Shown: piece by piece, positions 9,077-18,686 of the stretch
Layout: each line of letters opens with the position of its first letter
Position numbering within the stretch: the stretch's first letter is position 1
Source: Deltaproteobacteria bacterium
Lineage (GTDB): Bacteria; Desulfobacterota; Desulfuromonadia; Geobacterales; Pseudopelobacteraceae
Length of the DNA: 36,924 bases
NCBI GenBank assembly: GCA_019162745.1
Contig: JAFLLC010000208.1
Location: forward strand, 1 to 36,924
Direction of reading: 5' to 3'
Notes under the pieces: model-generated
What the model saw: the letters and a program-made list of their open reading frames with translations, nothing else
Told to the model about the DNA's origin: nothing
The model's database searches: none
Position numbers and translations under genes: made by a program

Positions 9077-9222
9077 AACACGGAGACACAGAGAACACGG
9101 AGAAATCAAAGGCTTAAGGCTTAAAACAAGAAATCCTTTTTGGTGAACTATAATATTTGTTATTTCACCAAGAACTATCTGATTTTACTCCATGTTCTCC
9201 GTGTCTCCGTGTCTCCGTGTTT
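9077..9222. repeat. Inverted repeat of CTCCGTGT-type short repeats
   Basis: Left arm 9077-9102 and right arm 9189-9222 are complementary at about 24 of 26 positions; the right arm carries one extra CTCCGTGT unit. The roughly 86-bp interior holds a second hairpin with arms TTGGTGAA (9140-9147) and TTCACCAA (9164-9171). Translation of such repeats gives SPCLRVS-like peptides, which would extend the pyrophosphatase reading frame artificially. No transposase or coding capacity is present. It resembles dispersed REP/MITE-like elements, but copies elsewhere cannot be seen from this window. Confidence 0.65.
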
Positions 9223-9276
9223 CAAGTGCTTTTTCTAGGATTAATCAGACAATCTTCCCGTAATGGAGAGACCGTA

Positions 9277-10923
9277 ATGAACAAAACCACCTATGTAATC
9301 GGCCACCGCAATCCTGACACCGACTCTATCGCTTCCGCGATCGGATACGCCGCGCTGAAGCAGCGGCAGGGCGACAGCGGCGTCATTGCCGCCATGGCCG
9401 GCACTCCCAATCCCCAGACCCGTTATATCCTCGATCGTCTCGGCATCCCTGATCCACTTTTTCTGGCGGATGTGCATCCTAAAGTGCGCGATACCCTCAA
9501 GCGGCAGCCGGTGACGATCCACCGGCAGGCATCTGCGTACGAAGCGCTGGAACTGTTCAACAAAAGCGGCGTTCGGGTGCTGCCGGTCGTCGATGGTGAA
9601 AACCGGCCGTGCGGTCTGCTCTCACTGCTGCGGCTGTCGGAAAGTTATCTGCTCCCCTGTCAGGACAAACTCCGTCAGGTCAGGACCAGCCTGCCGAGCC
9701 TGGCCAGAACCCTCACCAGTTGTTTAGAAGTCGGAAGTGGTGACGATACCCCGATTACCCTCAACCTGTTTATCGGAGCGATGCTGGAGGAATCTTTCAG
9801 CAGCAGAATCGATGACTATGACCCTCGCCAACTCCTGATAATGACAGGTAATCGCCGCACTATCCAGCTGGCCGCAATTGAACGCGGCGTACGGGTACTG
9901 GTGATAACCGGCGGGCATTCTTTGGAGGATGGCCTGCTTGAACTGGCTCAAAAACAGGGGGTAAGTGTACTGCTGACGCCGCATGATACCGCAACTGCCG
10001 CTTGGCTGGCGCGGCTCTCCACCCCGGTTGCCTGCCTCGCCGAGCAGCAGTTTGCCGAGATCGGCGTTGACAAATCACTTGTCTCTCTGCGCCAGAAACT
10101 GCTTGAGACAAACGTATCGGCCGTGCTGGCGCTGGAGGAGGATGGGAGTCTGGCCGGTGTTGCAACCAAATCGTCCCTCCTCGCGCCACTCCCCTACAGC
10201 CTGATTCTGGTGGATCACAACGAGCTGGGTCAGGCGGTTCCGGGCGCGGAACTGGTGGAAATTGCCGAAGTCATTGACCATCACAAACTCGGCAACGGTC
10301 ACTCAGATTCCCCGATCTCTTTTATCACCTCACCTGTCGGGAGCACCTGTACCCTGGTGGCCCGGCGCTACCGTGAAAACAGAATTGAGCCGGACCGGCA
10401 GATTGCCGCACTGCTGCTGGCCGGGATCCTTTCGGATACGGTTATCCTCAAATCACCGACGACAACCGATACCGACATTCAGACCGTCGCCTGGCTTGAG
10501 GAGCTTGCAGGAGTTGTCGCTGCCGATTTCGGCCGAGATATATTTGCCGCCAGCAGTTCCCTGAAAAACTACGGCTCGGCCGCTCGTGTCGTGGCTGCCG
10601 ATTTCAAGCTCTTTACCCATGAACAATACAGTATCGGGGTCGGACAGGTTGAGGTAATCGGTTTTGATGAGTTCTACCGCATGAAGGAAGAGTTGCTGGA
10701 CGCACTGGCAGAGATCAAACGGCGCGATAATCTCTTTATCGCCGGATTGATGGTGACCGATATAACGACCGAAACGACGCTCTTTCTGGTGGAGGGGCAT
10801 ACCCGGATAGCCCATGTCATGGGCTATCCGCAAATGGAACCGCACCTGTACGAATTGAAGAACGTCATGTCGCGCAAAAAACAGATGGTGCCGCACCTGT
10901 TAAAGATTCTGGCCAAGGTCTGA
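9277..10923 (+). CDS. ppaC: Manganese-dependent (family II) inorganic pyrophosphatase with CBS and DRTGG domains
   Basis: A 548-residue protein that hydrolyses pyrophosphate to phosphate in the cytoplasm. The N-terminal DHH domain starts GHRNPDTDSIASAIGYA with metal-binding His and Asp residues. It is interrupted by a CBS motif (PVTIHRQASAYEALELF), a DRTGG-like segment and a second CBS motif (NVSAVLALEEDGSLAGVAT). The catalytic core resumes at LVDHNELGQAV and VIDHHKLG and ends in the DHHA2 domain. CBS-containing family II enzymes are known to respond to adenine nucleotides. I chose the ATG at 9277 because GGAGAG lies upstream; a 40-residue longer reading is derived from the repeat at 9077-9222 and is not real. 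Confidence 0.9.
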   Translation: MNKTTYVIGHRNPDTDSIASAIGYAALKQRQGDSGVIAAMAGTPNPQTRYILDRLGIPDPLFLADVHPKVRDTLKRQPVTIHRQASAYEALELFNKSGVRVLPVVDGENRPCGLLSLLRLSESYLLPCQDKLRQVRTSLPSLARTLTSCLEVGSGDDTPITLNLFIGAMLEESFSSRIDDYDPRQLLIMTGNRRTIQLAAIERGVRVLVITGGHSLEDGLLELAQKQGVSVLLTPHDTATAAWLARLSTPVACLAEQQFAEIGVDKSLVSLRQKLLETNVSAVLALEEDGSLAGVATKSSLLAPLPYSLILVDHNELGQAVPGAELVEIAEVIDHHKLGNGHSDSPISFITSPVGSTCTLVARRYRENRIEPDRQIAALLLAGILSDTVILKSPTTTDTDIQTVAWLEELAGVVAADFGRDIFAASSSLKNYGSAARVVAADFKLFTHEQYSIGVGQVEVIGFDEFYRMKEELLDALAEIKRRDNLFIAGLMVTDITTETTLFLVEGHTRIAHVMGYPQMEPHLYELKNVMSRKKQMVPHLLKILAKV

Positions 10924-10944
10924 CCAAACCCCCTGCCTAACGCA

Positions 10945-13900
10945 TCAACGGGATACGTCAAAATACCGCCCCTGCGGGTGATGGAATACCAGCGCCGAGA
11001 CACTGGCCTCAGGGTCCATCATGTCTCCCTCGGTCAACTGAACACCGATAGATTCCGGCTCCAGCAAGCGGAACAGCTTCTGCTGGTCGGATAGTTCCGG
11101 ACAGGCCGGGTAGCCGAAGGAAACACGGATGCCGTGGTATTCAGCATTGAACAACCCTTTTATGCTCATGGCCGGATCATCGACAATCCCCCACGAGGTG
11201 CGGATCCGCTTGTGCAGAAACTCAGCGGTCGCCTCGGCAAGTTCTAGCGCCAGCGCCTGCAGCAGGTGAGAATTCAGATAATCTCCCGCTTCCTTCATCG
11301 CTTGACTCTTCTCACGTACACCGCGTCCGCAGCTGACCACAAACAGAGACAAGTTGTCGCGCACGCCGCCGGAAAGCGGGCGGATAAAATCCGCCACACA
11401 GAGACGTTCGCCGGCGGACTGGCGCGGGAAGCTGATACGTAGCGCCTCTTTCTCCGGATTCGCAGGATCGAACAGGATCAGGTCATTGCCGTCGCTGTTG
11501 GCCGGATAGAAACGGTAGAGTGCCTGCGGCTGAATCAGCCCCTCTCGCTCAGCCCTATCGAGCATACCCTCAACTGTGCCATGTAGTTTGAGCGCCTTTT
11601 CATTCCCAGACGCCAGCAGTTTTTCGACCGATCCGATCAACCCGAGGTGTTTCGTGTAGAGCATCTGGCGGTTCAGGAATGGAATCACCTGTTTCAGCGG
11701 GATATCGCGCAGGATGTGACTCTCGAAATCTGGCGGCGGGAGGATCGGCGCATCGTCCTGCAACGCTGAGCGGGCGCTGCTCGCTGCAACTGCGGGAGCC
11801 GCAGCAGCCTTGGCGGCCCTCTCCACGCACGCCGCCCGCTGGCGGAGTGCAGTTTCTTCCAGTAACGCCCCTCGTGTTTCCGGATCGGCCAGGCGGTTTG
11901 CCAGCTCCAGTCCGGCCATGGCGTCCTTGGCGTAGAGTACCGGGGCGCCATATTCCGGGGCGATGCGGGTGTCGGCAAAGGTGCGCGACAGCGCCGCACC
12001 GCCAACCATCAGCGGCACATTGATCCCTGCAGCCTTCAGGTCGGTCGCCGTTATCGCCATCTGCAGGGCGCTCTTGACCAGCAGGCCGGAGAGGCCAATG
12101 AAATCCGGCTGTTCGAGCCTGGCTGCCTCGATCAGCGCTTCAGGGCCGACCTTGATCCCGAGGTTGACCACCTGAAAACCGTTGTTGGAAAGGATTATCT
12201 CCACCAAATTTTTGCCGATATCGTGGACATCACCCTTGACCGTCGCCAGCAGCATCTTCCCCTTGCTGGAGCTTTCCCCCTTTTCCAGATACTGCTGCAG
12301 ATGGGCTACGGCAGCCTTCATCGCCTCGGCCGACTGCAGTACCTCGGCCACTATCAGCTGGTTGTCGTTAAACAGTCGCCCGACTTCGGCCATACCGGCC
12401 ATAAGCGGCCCGTTGATGATATCCAGCGGTTTGTCGCCCCGGGCAAGGGTTGCATCAAGATCGGCGGCCAAGCCATTTTTGATCCCTTCGATGATGTAGA
12501 GCGGCAACCGCTCATCCAGCGGCAGTTCCGCTGCGGGGGCATGGGACACCGGTTTCTTGTCCCGAAAGGCGGCGGCGAAGGCGGCAATTGGATCGTCACC
12601 CCGCCAGAAGATCAGATCGTCCGCCAGGCGAAGCTCTTCAGGGGGAATAGAGGCGTAGCGCTCCAGCTTTTCGGTGTTGACAATGGCATAGGTCAGGCCG
12701 GCCTTGACGCAGTGATGGATGAAGACGGCGTTCAGCACCTCCCGTCCCGCCAGCGGCAGGCCGAAGGAAACGTTGGATATCCCCAGAATCGTGCTGCATT
12801 GCGGGAATTCCTCCGTAATCAGCCGCACACCTTCAATAGTTTCCACGGCAGAACCGATATAGTTGGCGTCACCGCTCCCGACCGGGAATACGAGTGGGTC
12901 GAAGATCAGATCCTCCGGGCGGAGGCCGTATTTATGCACCAGCAGATCGTAAGAGCGCCGGGCAACCTCCAGCTTGCGCTGTCTGGTGACCGCCATGCCG
13001 TGTTGCGGATCTTCGTCGATGCAGCCGACCACAACGGAGCCGCCATAGCGGTGAATGAGATCCGAAACTAACGCAAAGCGCCCTTCGCCATCCTCCAGGT
13101 TGATCGAGTTAAACAGGCATTTCCCCTGCAGCCGCTGCAGTGCCAGCTCCATCACCTGTGGATCGGTGGAGTCAATCATGATCGGCGCCCGCACCTTGCG
13201 CGGCAGGAACTCCAGGATTCGCGTCATGTCGGACGCCTCGTCCCGATCCGGGTTGGCGACGCAGATGTCAATCACCTGAGCACCGCCCTTGACCTGATCC
13301 CTGGCTATCTCGGCTCCCTCCTCGAAGCGCTCCGCCACGATCATATTCTTGAACTTGCGGGAGCCGATCACATTGGTCCGCTCCCCGACCAGCACCGGCC
13401 TTGCGTCCTCTTCAATAACAAGCGCCTCTATTCCGGACACGACCCGCCGCCTTGTGACCGAGGGGCGCCGCGGGGGCTTGCCTGCCACCATGGCAGCGAT
13501 GGCAGCGATGTGGGCCGGTGTCGTGCCGCAGCAGCCGCCGACGATGTTGAGCCATCCCTCGTCGACAAAGCGGGACAGCTTGGCGGCCAGGGAATCGGGA
13601 GATTCGGCATAATGGCCATTTTCATCCGGCAAGCCGGCGTTCGGATAGACCGAGACATGGCAGCAGGCCAATTCCGACAGCGTTCGAAGATGATCGGTCA
13701 TGAACTCCGGCCCAGTAGCGCAGTTAAGGCCGATGCTGATCAGCCCGAGGCTGCCCTCCAGATGGGCCAGGCTCGTATAGAGCGCTTCAACCCCTTGTCC
13801 CGCCAGCATCGTTCCGGTCGGTTCGATCGTGCCGGAGATCATCAGCGGCACCCGTTGGCCGCACTCCGCAAACGCCAGCCGGATCCCCTCGGCGGCAGCT

Positions 13901-14409
13901 TTCAGATTCAGCGTATCCTGCGCCGTTTCAAGGAGCAGCAGATCGACACCACCAGCCAGCAGTCCGAGGGTCTGCCCGCGGAATGCCTGCACCAACTGGT
14001 CAAAGGTGACGCCACCGGTAACGGAGATGGTCCGGGTCGTCGGCCCCATGGAGCCGGCCACCCAGCGCGGTTTGTCAGCGGTGGAGAAGGCATCGCAGGC
14101 CCGCCGGGCGATCAGTGCCGCCTGCCGGTTCAGCTCGAAGACCTGATCCTGCAGGCCATACTCCGCCAGGACGATGTCGGTTGAGCCAAAAGAGTCGGTC
14201 TCGACGATATCGGCTCCGGCGGCCAGATAGGCGCGATGGACATCCTCGATGACATCGGGGCGGGTCAGGGTCAGATATTCATTGCACCCTTCATATTCAG
14301 CGCCGCCAAAATCCTCGGCGGTCAGATTGCGAGCCTGGAGTTGGGTACCCATGGCACCGTCGATAACCAGAATTCGTTCGGAAAGTGCTGCAAGAATGCT
14401 CTGTTTCAT
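10945..14409 (-). CDS. metH: Cobalamin-dependent methionine synthase
   Basis: A 1154-residue full-length MetH that transfers methyl from 5-methyltetrahydrofolate to homocysteine through B12. The homocysteine domain (1-320) has zinc ligands C230 (GLNC) and C293/C294 (GGCCGT). The pterin domain (about 335-600) contains [15 protein letters not shown]. The cap and B12 domain (about 630-870) carries DVHDIGKN with the lower axial His729. The C-terminal activation domain (about 900-1154) carries [22 protein letters not shown] lies upstream of the ATG. No cobalamin or SAM riboswitch was recognised in the short leader. It is last in the folK-to-metH series, 53 bases after a glycosyltransferase gene. 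Confidence 0.97.
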   Translation of the reverse strand: MKQSILAALSERILVIDGAMGTQLQARNLTAEDFGGAEYEGCNEYLTLTRPDVIEDVHRAYLAAGADIVETDSFGSTDIVLAEYGLQDQVFELNRQAALIARRACDAFSTADKPRWVAGSMGPTTRTISVTGGVTFDQLVQAFRGQTLGLLAGGVDLLLLETAQDTLNLKAAAEGIRLAFAECGQRVPLMISGTIEPTGTMLAGQGVEALYTSLAHLEGSLGLISIGLNCATGPEFMTDHLRTLSELACCHVSVYPNAGLPDENGHYAESPDSLAAKLSRFVDEGWLNIVGGCCGTTPAHIAAIAAMVAGKPPRRPSVTRRRVVSGIEALVIEEDARPVLVGERTNVIGSRKFKNMIVAERFEEGAEIARDQVKGGAQVIDICVANPDRDEASDMTRILEFLPRKVRAPIMIDSTDPQVMELALQRLQGKCLFNSINLEDGEGRFALVSDLIHRYGGSVVVGCIDEDPQHGMAVTRQRKLEVARRSYDLLVHKYGLRPEDLIFDPLVFPVGSGDANYIGSAVETIEGVRLITEEFPQCSTILGISNVSFGLPLAGREVLNAVFIHHCVKAGLTYAIVNTEKLERYASIPPEELRLADDLIFWRGDDPIAAFAAAFRDKKPVSHAPAAELPLDERLPLYIIEGIKNGLAADLDATLARGDKPLDIINGPLMAGMAEVGRLFNDNQLIVAEVLQSAEAMKAAVAHLQQYLEKGESSSKGKMLLATVKGDVHDIGKNLVEIILSNNGFQVVNLGIKVGPEALIEAARLEQPDFIGLSGLLVKSALQMAITATDLKAAGINVPLMVGGAALSRTFADTRIAPEYGAPVLYAKDAMAGLELANRLADPETRGALLEETALRQRAACVERAAKAAAAPAVAASSARSALQDDAPILPPPDFESHILRDIPLKQVIPFLNRQMLYTKHLGLIGSVEKLLASGNEKALKLHGTVEGMLDRAEREGLIQPQALYRFYPANSDGNDLILFDPANPEKEALRISFPRQSAGERLCVADFIRPLSGGVRDNLSLFVVSCGRGVREKSQAMKEAGDYLNSHLLQALALELAEATAEFLHKRIRTSWGIVDDPAMSIKGLFNAEYHGIRVSFGYPACPELSDQQKLFRLLEPESIGVQLTEGDMMDPEASVSALVFHHPQGRYFDVSR

Positions 14410-14462
14410 GTGGGAAATTCCTCCGCTATAGTTCGTTTTTCATAAATAGATCAAATTTGTTA

Positions 14463-15737
14463 TCATGCCGGACCCTGAACTCTCCGCAGCAGCTCCAGCT
14501 GGCCACCCACCGTGTCAGGGGCGGCATGTCCGGCGCGCTCAAGCAGCGGGGCGACCGCTCCCTCCGGGGGGATGCGGGGATAAATGCGGTCACTTAGTTC
14601 GTGAATCAGCCGCATGGTGCGGAAGGCGTCAAACCAGCAGTGGAACGCTGCCGTTAATTTTGTGCTTTCGCGGTTGTTCTTTCTCAGATTGTCCCACGAA
14701 TTGCTGAATCCCGCCTGCTCCAGAAACTGCTGCAGAACCGGCGAGATACCGGCGGCTTCTTTCAGCAAGGAGGCGGCATCCGCATCCGGATTGTCTGCAA
14801 CGCACGCCAGCCACTCCCCGACTATTGAAAAAACGACCGGCTGATAGAAAAGCAGCCGCTGTTCCCCATCTGCCAGCATGTCGCCCACGGCACGGCCGGT
14901 CCCGAAAGGAACCCGGTGCGATGAGCGGGGGGAGGGGTGGACGGTCGTCCCGGAGAGCGTCGCCACGCCGGATGTTTTGTGCAGCTGCTGCAGAAAATAG
15001 AAATCCTCGCCGGCAAGCCGGCGGTTCATACCGCCCGAGGCAGTATAGGCAGATGCCCGGCAGGCCATGGCGCTGCCGACGGTATGGAAGGCATAAGGGG
15101 AACCGGCCAGCTGGAGCCCCAGCACATAACTGCGCAGGAAAAGTTCGTAGCGGTCAATGGCGCACTGCCCCGCCGGGTCTGCGGCCCGGCGGTGGCGGTA
15201 GCCGATACTTGCTCCGCCCGCTTCTGCGCTGGCAAAATGCCGGGTGATGGCAGGGAGATAGTCCGGCTGCACCAGCGTATCGGCGTCGAGGCAGATCAGG
15301 AGCGGGTCAGTATCCCTGTAGTTGAGATGCTGAAGCGCCAGATCGAGGCCGATCTTGCGTGCCAGCCCGACCCCCTGTTTGGCGGGTAATGCTGCCCCTT
15401 TTGATGCGGCATCTACCCAGAACAGGTTGTTTAAGCGGTACCGCTCCTTCCAGAGCGGCAGGGAGTCGAGAGTCTCACGGCTGTCGGCAGTTTCCTGGTC
15501 CGATACCTCGGCACGCTGATTGACCACGACCAGAATCAGGAAGCGATCCAGCTGATCAGCAGGATTTTGGGAAAGCGTCTGCAATGTCTGCGGAAGAGTG
15601 GCGGCTTCCGCTAATGACGGAATAACTATCGCGCCGGAGAAGGTGCAGGAAGGGGCGGAACTGATCTTCCAAGGCCCGGCAGCAGCCCGCTTGTTCAGAT
15701 AGGCGGCTATATTTGAAGGGATGTAAGAGTCAGACAT
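14463..15737 (-). CDS. Glycosyltransferase family 2-like protein, unknown substrate
   Basis: A 424-residue protein with a GT-A-like fold near the start (GAIVIPSLAEAATLPQTL). A DxD-type motif occurs in LICLDADTLVQPDYL (about residues 147-161). Later elements are GGMNRRLAGEDFYFLQQLHK, which holds a probable catalytic ED pair, and a conserved-looking VHPSPRSSHRVPFGTGRAV. No transmembrane segment or signal peptide is obvious, so it should be cytoplasmic. There is no clear ribosome binding site; it starts 12 bases after ubiX, so coupled translation is likely. Why a sugar transferase sits between ubiX and metH is not apparent. Confidence 0.65.
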   Translation of the reverse strand: MSDSYIPSNIAAYLNKRAAAGPWKISSAPSCTFSGAIVIPSLAEAATLPQTLQTLSQNPADQLDRFLILVVVNQRAEVSDQETADSRETLDSLPLWKERYRLNNLFWVDAASKGAALPAKQGVGLARKIGLDLALQHLNYRDTDPLLICLDADTLVQPDYLPAITRHFASAEAGGASIGYRHRRAADPAGQCAIDRYELFLRSYVLGLQLAGSPYAFHTVGSAMACRASAYTASGGMNRRLAGEDFYFLQQLHKTSGVATLSGTTVHPSPRSSHRVPFGTGRAVGDMLADGEQRLLFYQPVVFSIVGEWLACVADNPDADAASLLKEAAGISPVLQQFLEQAGFSNSWDNLRKNNRESTKLTAAFHCWFDAFRTMRLIHELSDRIYPRIPPEGAVAPLLERAGHAAPDTVGGQLELLRRVQGPA

Positions 15738-15749
15738 ATGCAGGAGCGG

Positions 15750-16355
15750 TTATTCCGTCCCCCAGCGTTTGTAGAGGTCATTATCAACCCCCAGCTGATC
15801 CAGAATCTTACCGACGACAAAGTCAACCAGATCCAGCACAGATTCAGGTCTGCCGTAGAAGGCGGGCATCGCCGGTATGATCCGTGCCCCGGCGCGGGAG
15901 AGCTTCAGCATGTTCTCCAGGTGGATATCGGACAGCGGCGTTTCGCGAGGTGTCAGCAGCAGCGGACGCCGCTCCTTGAGCATGACGTCGGCGCTCCGTT
16001 CGATCAGGTTGCCGGATATGCCGGTGGCGATCCGCGCCAGTGTCCCCATGCTGCAGGGGCAGACAACCATGGCATCCGGAGCTGACGAACCGCTGGCTGC
16101 GCCGCAGAACAGATCATCCGGATGAACCAGAGTTATGCCGGAATTGATTTCAAGATGATTGTACAGGCGCTGCAGCGCTTTGTCGAGATCACCGGAGAGG
16201 TCAAGGCCGGTTTCTTCCAGGCAGACGGCCGTGCCGCTGCAGCTGGCGCTGAACGTTACCTGAAATCCGTTCAGACAGAGCTGCTCTGCCAGCCGAAGTC
16301 CATACATCGAGCCGGATGCCCCGGTCATGGCGACAAAAATATGTTTCTGTATCAT
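15750..16355 (-). CDS. ubiX: Flavin prenyltransferase UbiX family
   Basis: A 201-residue flavoprotein of normal UbiX length. The N-terminal motif FVAMTGASGSMYGLRLAEQL and the VVCPCSMGTLARIATGISGNLIERSADVMLKERRPL block (described here as motif regions near residues 92-127) are diagnostic, with PRETPLS as the downstream signature. UbiX joins a dimethylallyl group to FMN, giving prenylated FMN, the cofactor of UbiD-type decarboxylases. A UbiD-family gene lies two genes upstream, which fits. AGAGG precedes the ATG. In the futalosine menaquinone route the equivalent protein has been called MqnM. Confidence 0.9.
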   Translation of the reverse strand: MIQKHIFVAMTGASGSMYGLRLAEQLCLNGFQVTFSASCSGTAVCLEETGLDLSGDLDKALQRLYNHLEINSGITLVHPDDLFCGAASGSSAPDAMVVCPCSMGTLARIATGISGNLIERSADVMLKERRPLLLTPRETPLSDIHLENMLKLSRAGARIIPAMPAFYGRPESVLDLVDFVVGKILDQLGVDNDLYKRWGTE

Positions 16356-16365
16356 TGTTTACCTC

Positions 16366-17229
16366 TTACTGGCTAAGAACCTCGGCCGCCGTAAACAGCA
16401 CGATAGCGATGCTGATGTATCCGTTCATGTTGAAAAAAGCCGCATCAAGATTGTCCAGATTTCCGTCCTTCAGCAGCCAGTGCTCATACAGCAGCATGGC
16501 GAGTACGGCAAGAATACCGACTAGAAAAACCGGTCCAAGCTGCATGAGATTGAACAGCACAAAAAGCAGCCCGATCATGATCGTGTGGAAAATCCGTGCC
16601 GCCCAGAGAGAACCGTTCACGCCGAGCAGCACCGGGATGGAATGCAGTCCCGCCGACCGGTCGAATTCAAGATCCTGGAGTGAGTAGAGGATATCAAAAC
16701 CGGCCACCCAGAACAGCACGACACCCCCCAGAATCAGAGCCGGTGCGTCAATAGTGCCGCGAATCGCAGCCCAGGCGCCGATCGGGGCCGCTGCCAGACA
16801 GATCCCGAGTACGACGTGAGCCAGCGCGGTGAAGCGTTTGCAGTAAGAATAGAGCAACAGGGCAAACAGGGCGATCGGTGAGAGTTTCAGGCAGAGCGGG
16901 TTAAGCATATACGCGGCGAGCATCATCAATGCTGCGGACGCAACGATAAAAAAAAGTGTAAGCCCCTTGCTGATCAGTCCTGCCGGAATAGCCCTGATTG
17001 CGGTCCGTGGATTGCGGGCATCAATTTCGGCATCGATCAACCGGTTCATCGCCATGGCGGTCGTGCGTGCGCCGACCATGGCCAGGATAATCCAGAACGT
17101 CTGGTAAATTGTCGGCAATCCCCCCGCGGCGAGCAGTGCGCCGGTCAGGGCGAAAGGGAGCGCAAAGATCGTGTGGGCAAATTTGATCATCTCCAGGAAG
17201 ACGCGTATTTTTGCAATGGTGCTGGTCAC
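16366..17229 (-). CDS. UbiA-family prenyltransferase (4-hydroxybenzoate polyprenyltransferase-like)
   Basis: About 287 residues with eight or nine hydrophobic helices. The two Asp-rich motifs that bind Mg-prenyl diphosphate are present: NRLIDAEIDARNPRTA near residue 65, and YSLQDLEFDRSAGLHSIP near residue 185. The enzyme attaches a polyprenyl chain to an aromatic ring in the membrane. With the neighbouring UbiD- and UbiX-like genes it fits quinone biosynthesis. Because geobacters make menaquinone, MqnP (futalosine route) is as likely as UbiA. The start is uncertain: GTG at 17229 lies 11 bases after AAGGAG, whereas a GTG at 17241 overlaps that site. Confidence 0.82.
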   Translation of the reverse strand: MTSTIAKIRVFLEMIKFAHTIFALPFALTGALLAAGGLPTIYQTFWIILAMVGARTTAMAMNRLIDAEIDARNPRTAIRAIPAGLISKGLTLFFIVASAALMMLAAYMLNPLCLKLSPIALFALLLYSYCKRFTALAHVVLGICLAAAPIGAWAAIRGTIDAPALILGGVVLFWVAGFDILYSLQDLEFDRSAGLHSIPVLLGVNGSLWAARIFHTIMIGLLFVLFNLMQLGPVFLVGILAVLAMLLYEHWLLKDGNLDNLDAAFFNMNGYISIAIVLFTAAEVLSQ

Positions 17230-17281
17230 GGGTACGTGCACTCCTTACAACATTCTTTGATACCGGGATTCATCCCGCCTG

Positions 17282-18682
17282 CTACACAATCCCGTATTCC
17301 TGCCACCGCCGTGCAACGAGGAGCGCTGATTCTGCTGATAGTTTCAGCTCGGGACGGGGGGTGCGGCAACCGGTTGCATCAACCGCAACACGTCCGGTAT
17401 CTCCGTCACGGACCATGTCCTCGCTGAAATCGGTCATATTCATTGTTCTCCAGGCTGCACGCGGCAGCCCGACAGGTCCTGTACCGGCAGACACGAACAG
17501 CAGAACCCTTGACGATCTGAACCACGGCAGGGTCCAGAGCTGGCCGACAATGACCCGTACCATGCCGGGCTGAGCGTTTTCAAGGGAAATGATGGCGCTT
17601 TGATGGAAAACCCACTCAAACGGGAAACGGATATCAGCTATTGACGGCACCATCCTCTGCAGAAATGCCAGCAGCAAACGCTCCCACGCCTGCGCCATCC
17701 AGCAGTCCTCCATAGGCGGCGGGCCGACAACGGTCGCAGGGATAATTGCATCCGGGCGGTGGCTGATGGCCGTGACCTTCATCAGGGCCGCTGCTGCAGC
17801 CGGAGAATAAAAGCCGGTGTGATTGCCGAACGGCCCTTCGACCACGCTGTCATCCGGTTCGACATACCCTTCAATGATGACCTCTCCTCCCGTCGGTACG
17901 ATTAAGGGAATGCTCCGGCAGGGGGCCGTGGCAAGAGGGGCTCCACGGAGAAAACCGGCAAAGGTCATTTCGTCAAGGTCACCGGGTAGCGGGAACATGG
18001 CGCTGAAAAGCAGGGCCGGATCTCCCCCCAGGACGATCGCCACCGGCATCGTTTTTCCCGCCAGCCGGTATAATTCAGCGTGCCTTGCCGCACCGCTCCC
18101 CGCTTTCCACTGAATCGCAGCTTCCCGCTCTCCGCGCAGCTGCACCCGGTACACCCCGCAATTACGCGTGCCGCCATCCGGGGCTGTGGTAAAAACCTGC
18201 GGCAGGGTGATGTAGCGGCAATAACCGGAAGCCCCGCCGTCACCCGGCCAGCTCTGCAGAAAAGGAAAGCTGGTCAGATTCGGTGGATTCATCGCCACTA
18301 GTTCTGGATCAGGTACGTCGGCAGTGTGGGGGGAAAAATGTTTAAATTCAGGTAGTGAGGCAATCTGATGGTCGAGTGACTCGATATCAAGCTCAGGAAT
18401 ATGGTTGAGCAGAGCGCGAAGAAGGAATGTCAAATCGTCCAGTTCTGCGACGCCGAGCGCCCGGCAGACGCGCTTCGGTGAACCGAAGAGATTGGTGGCA
18501 ACCTGGAAACTGCAGCCTGCCGGATGCTCGAAGAGCAGCGCTCTCCCCCCCTGAGGCAGCTTGCAGACCCGGTCGGTGATGGCGGCAATTTCCAGAAGGG
18601 GATCAACTGTCACGGATATACGGGCGAGCTCGCCTGTTGATTCGAGCCGGGAGATGAATTGGTGCAGGTCGAAAAAGTGCAT
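17282..18682 (-). CDS. UbiD-family prenyl-FMN-dependent decarboxylase
   Basis: A 466-residue protein. The N-terminus reads MHFFDLHQFISRLESTGEL as in UbiD, followed by ALLFEHPAG. The prFMN-binding segment NCGVYRVQLRGE is present. LRGAPLA, IIEGYVEPDD and EGPFGNHTGFYSP carry the active-site Glu/His block. The sequence GPPPMEDCWMAQAWERLLL resembles the menaquinone-pathway (MqnL, SCO4490-like) branch more than Escherichia coli UbiD; this is from memory of the family. It is slightly shorter than UbiD (about 490). No ribosome binding site is visible; it starts five bases after glgA ends, so coupling is likely. The cofactor would come from the UbiX two genes downstream. Confidence 0.85.
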   Translation of the reverse strand: MHFFDLHQFISRLESTGELARISVTVDPLLEIAAITDRVCKLPQGGRALLFEHPAGCSFQVATNLFGSPKRVCRALGVAELDDLTFLLRALLNHIPELDIESLDHQIASLPEFKHFSPHTADVPDPELVAMNPPNLTSFPFLQSWPGDGGASGYCRYITLPQVFTTAPDGGTRNCGVYRVQLRGEREAAIQWKAGSGAARHAELYRLAGKTMPVAIVLGGDPALLFSAMFPLPGDLDEMTFAGFLRGAPLATAPCRSIPLIVPTGGEVIIEGYVEPDDSVVEGPFGNHTGFYSPAAAAALMKVTAISHRPDAIIPATVVGPPPMEDCWMAQAWERLLLAFLQRMVPSIADIRFPFEWVFHQSAIISLENAQPGMVRVIVGQLWTLPWFRSSRVLLFVSAGTGPVGLPRAAWRTMNMTDFSEDMVRDGDTGRVAVDATGCRTPRPELKLSAESALLVARRWQEYGIV

Positions 18683-18686
18683 GAAA

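Noticed and set aside
14410-14462. A cobalamin or SAM riboswitch upstream of metH
   Set aside because: The gap is only about 50 bases and none of the conserved boxes is present.
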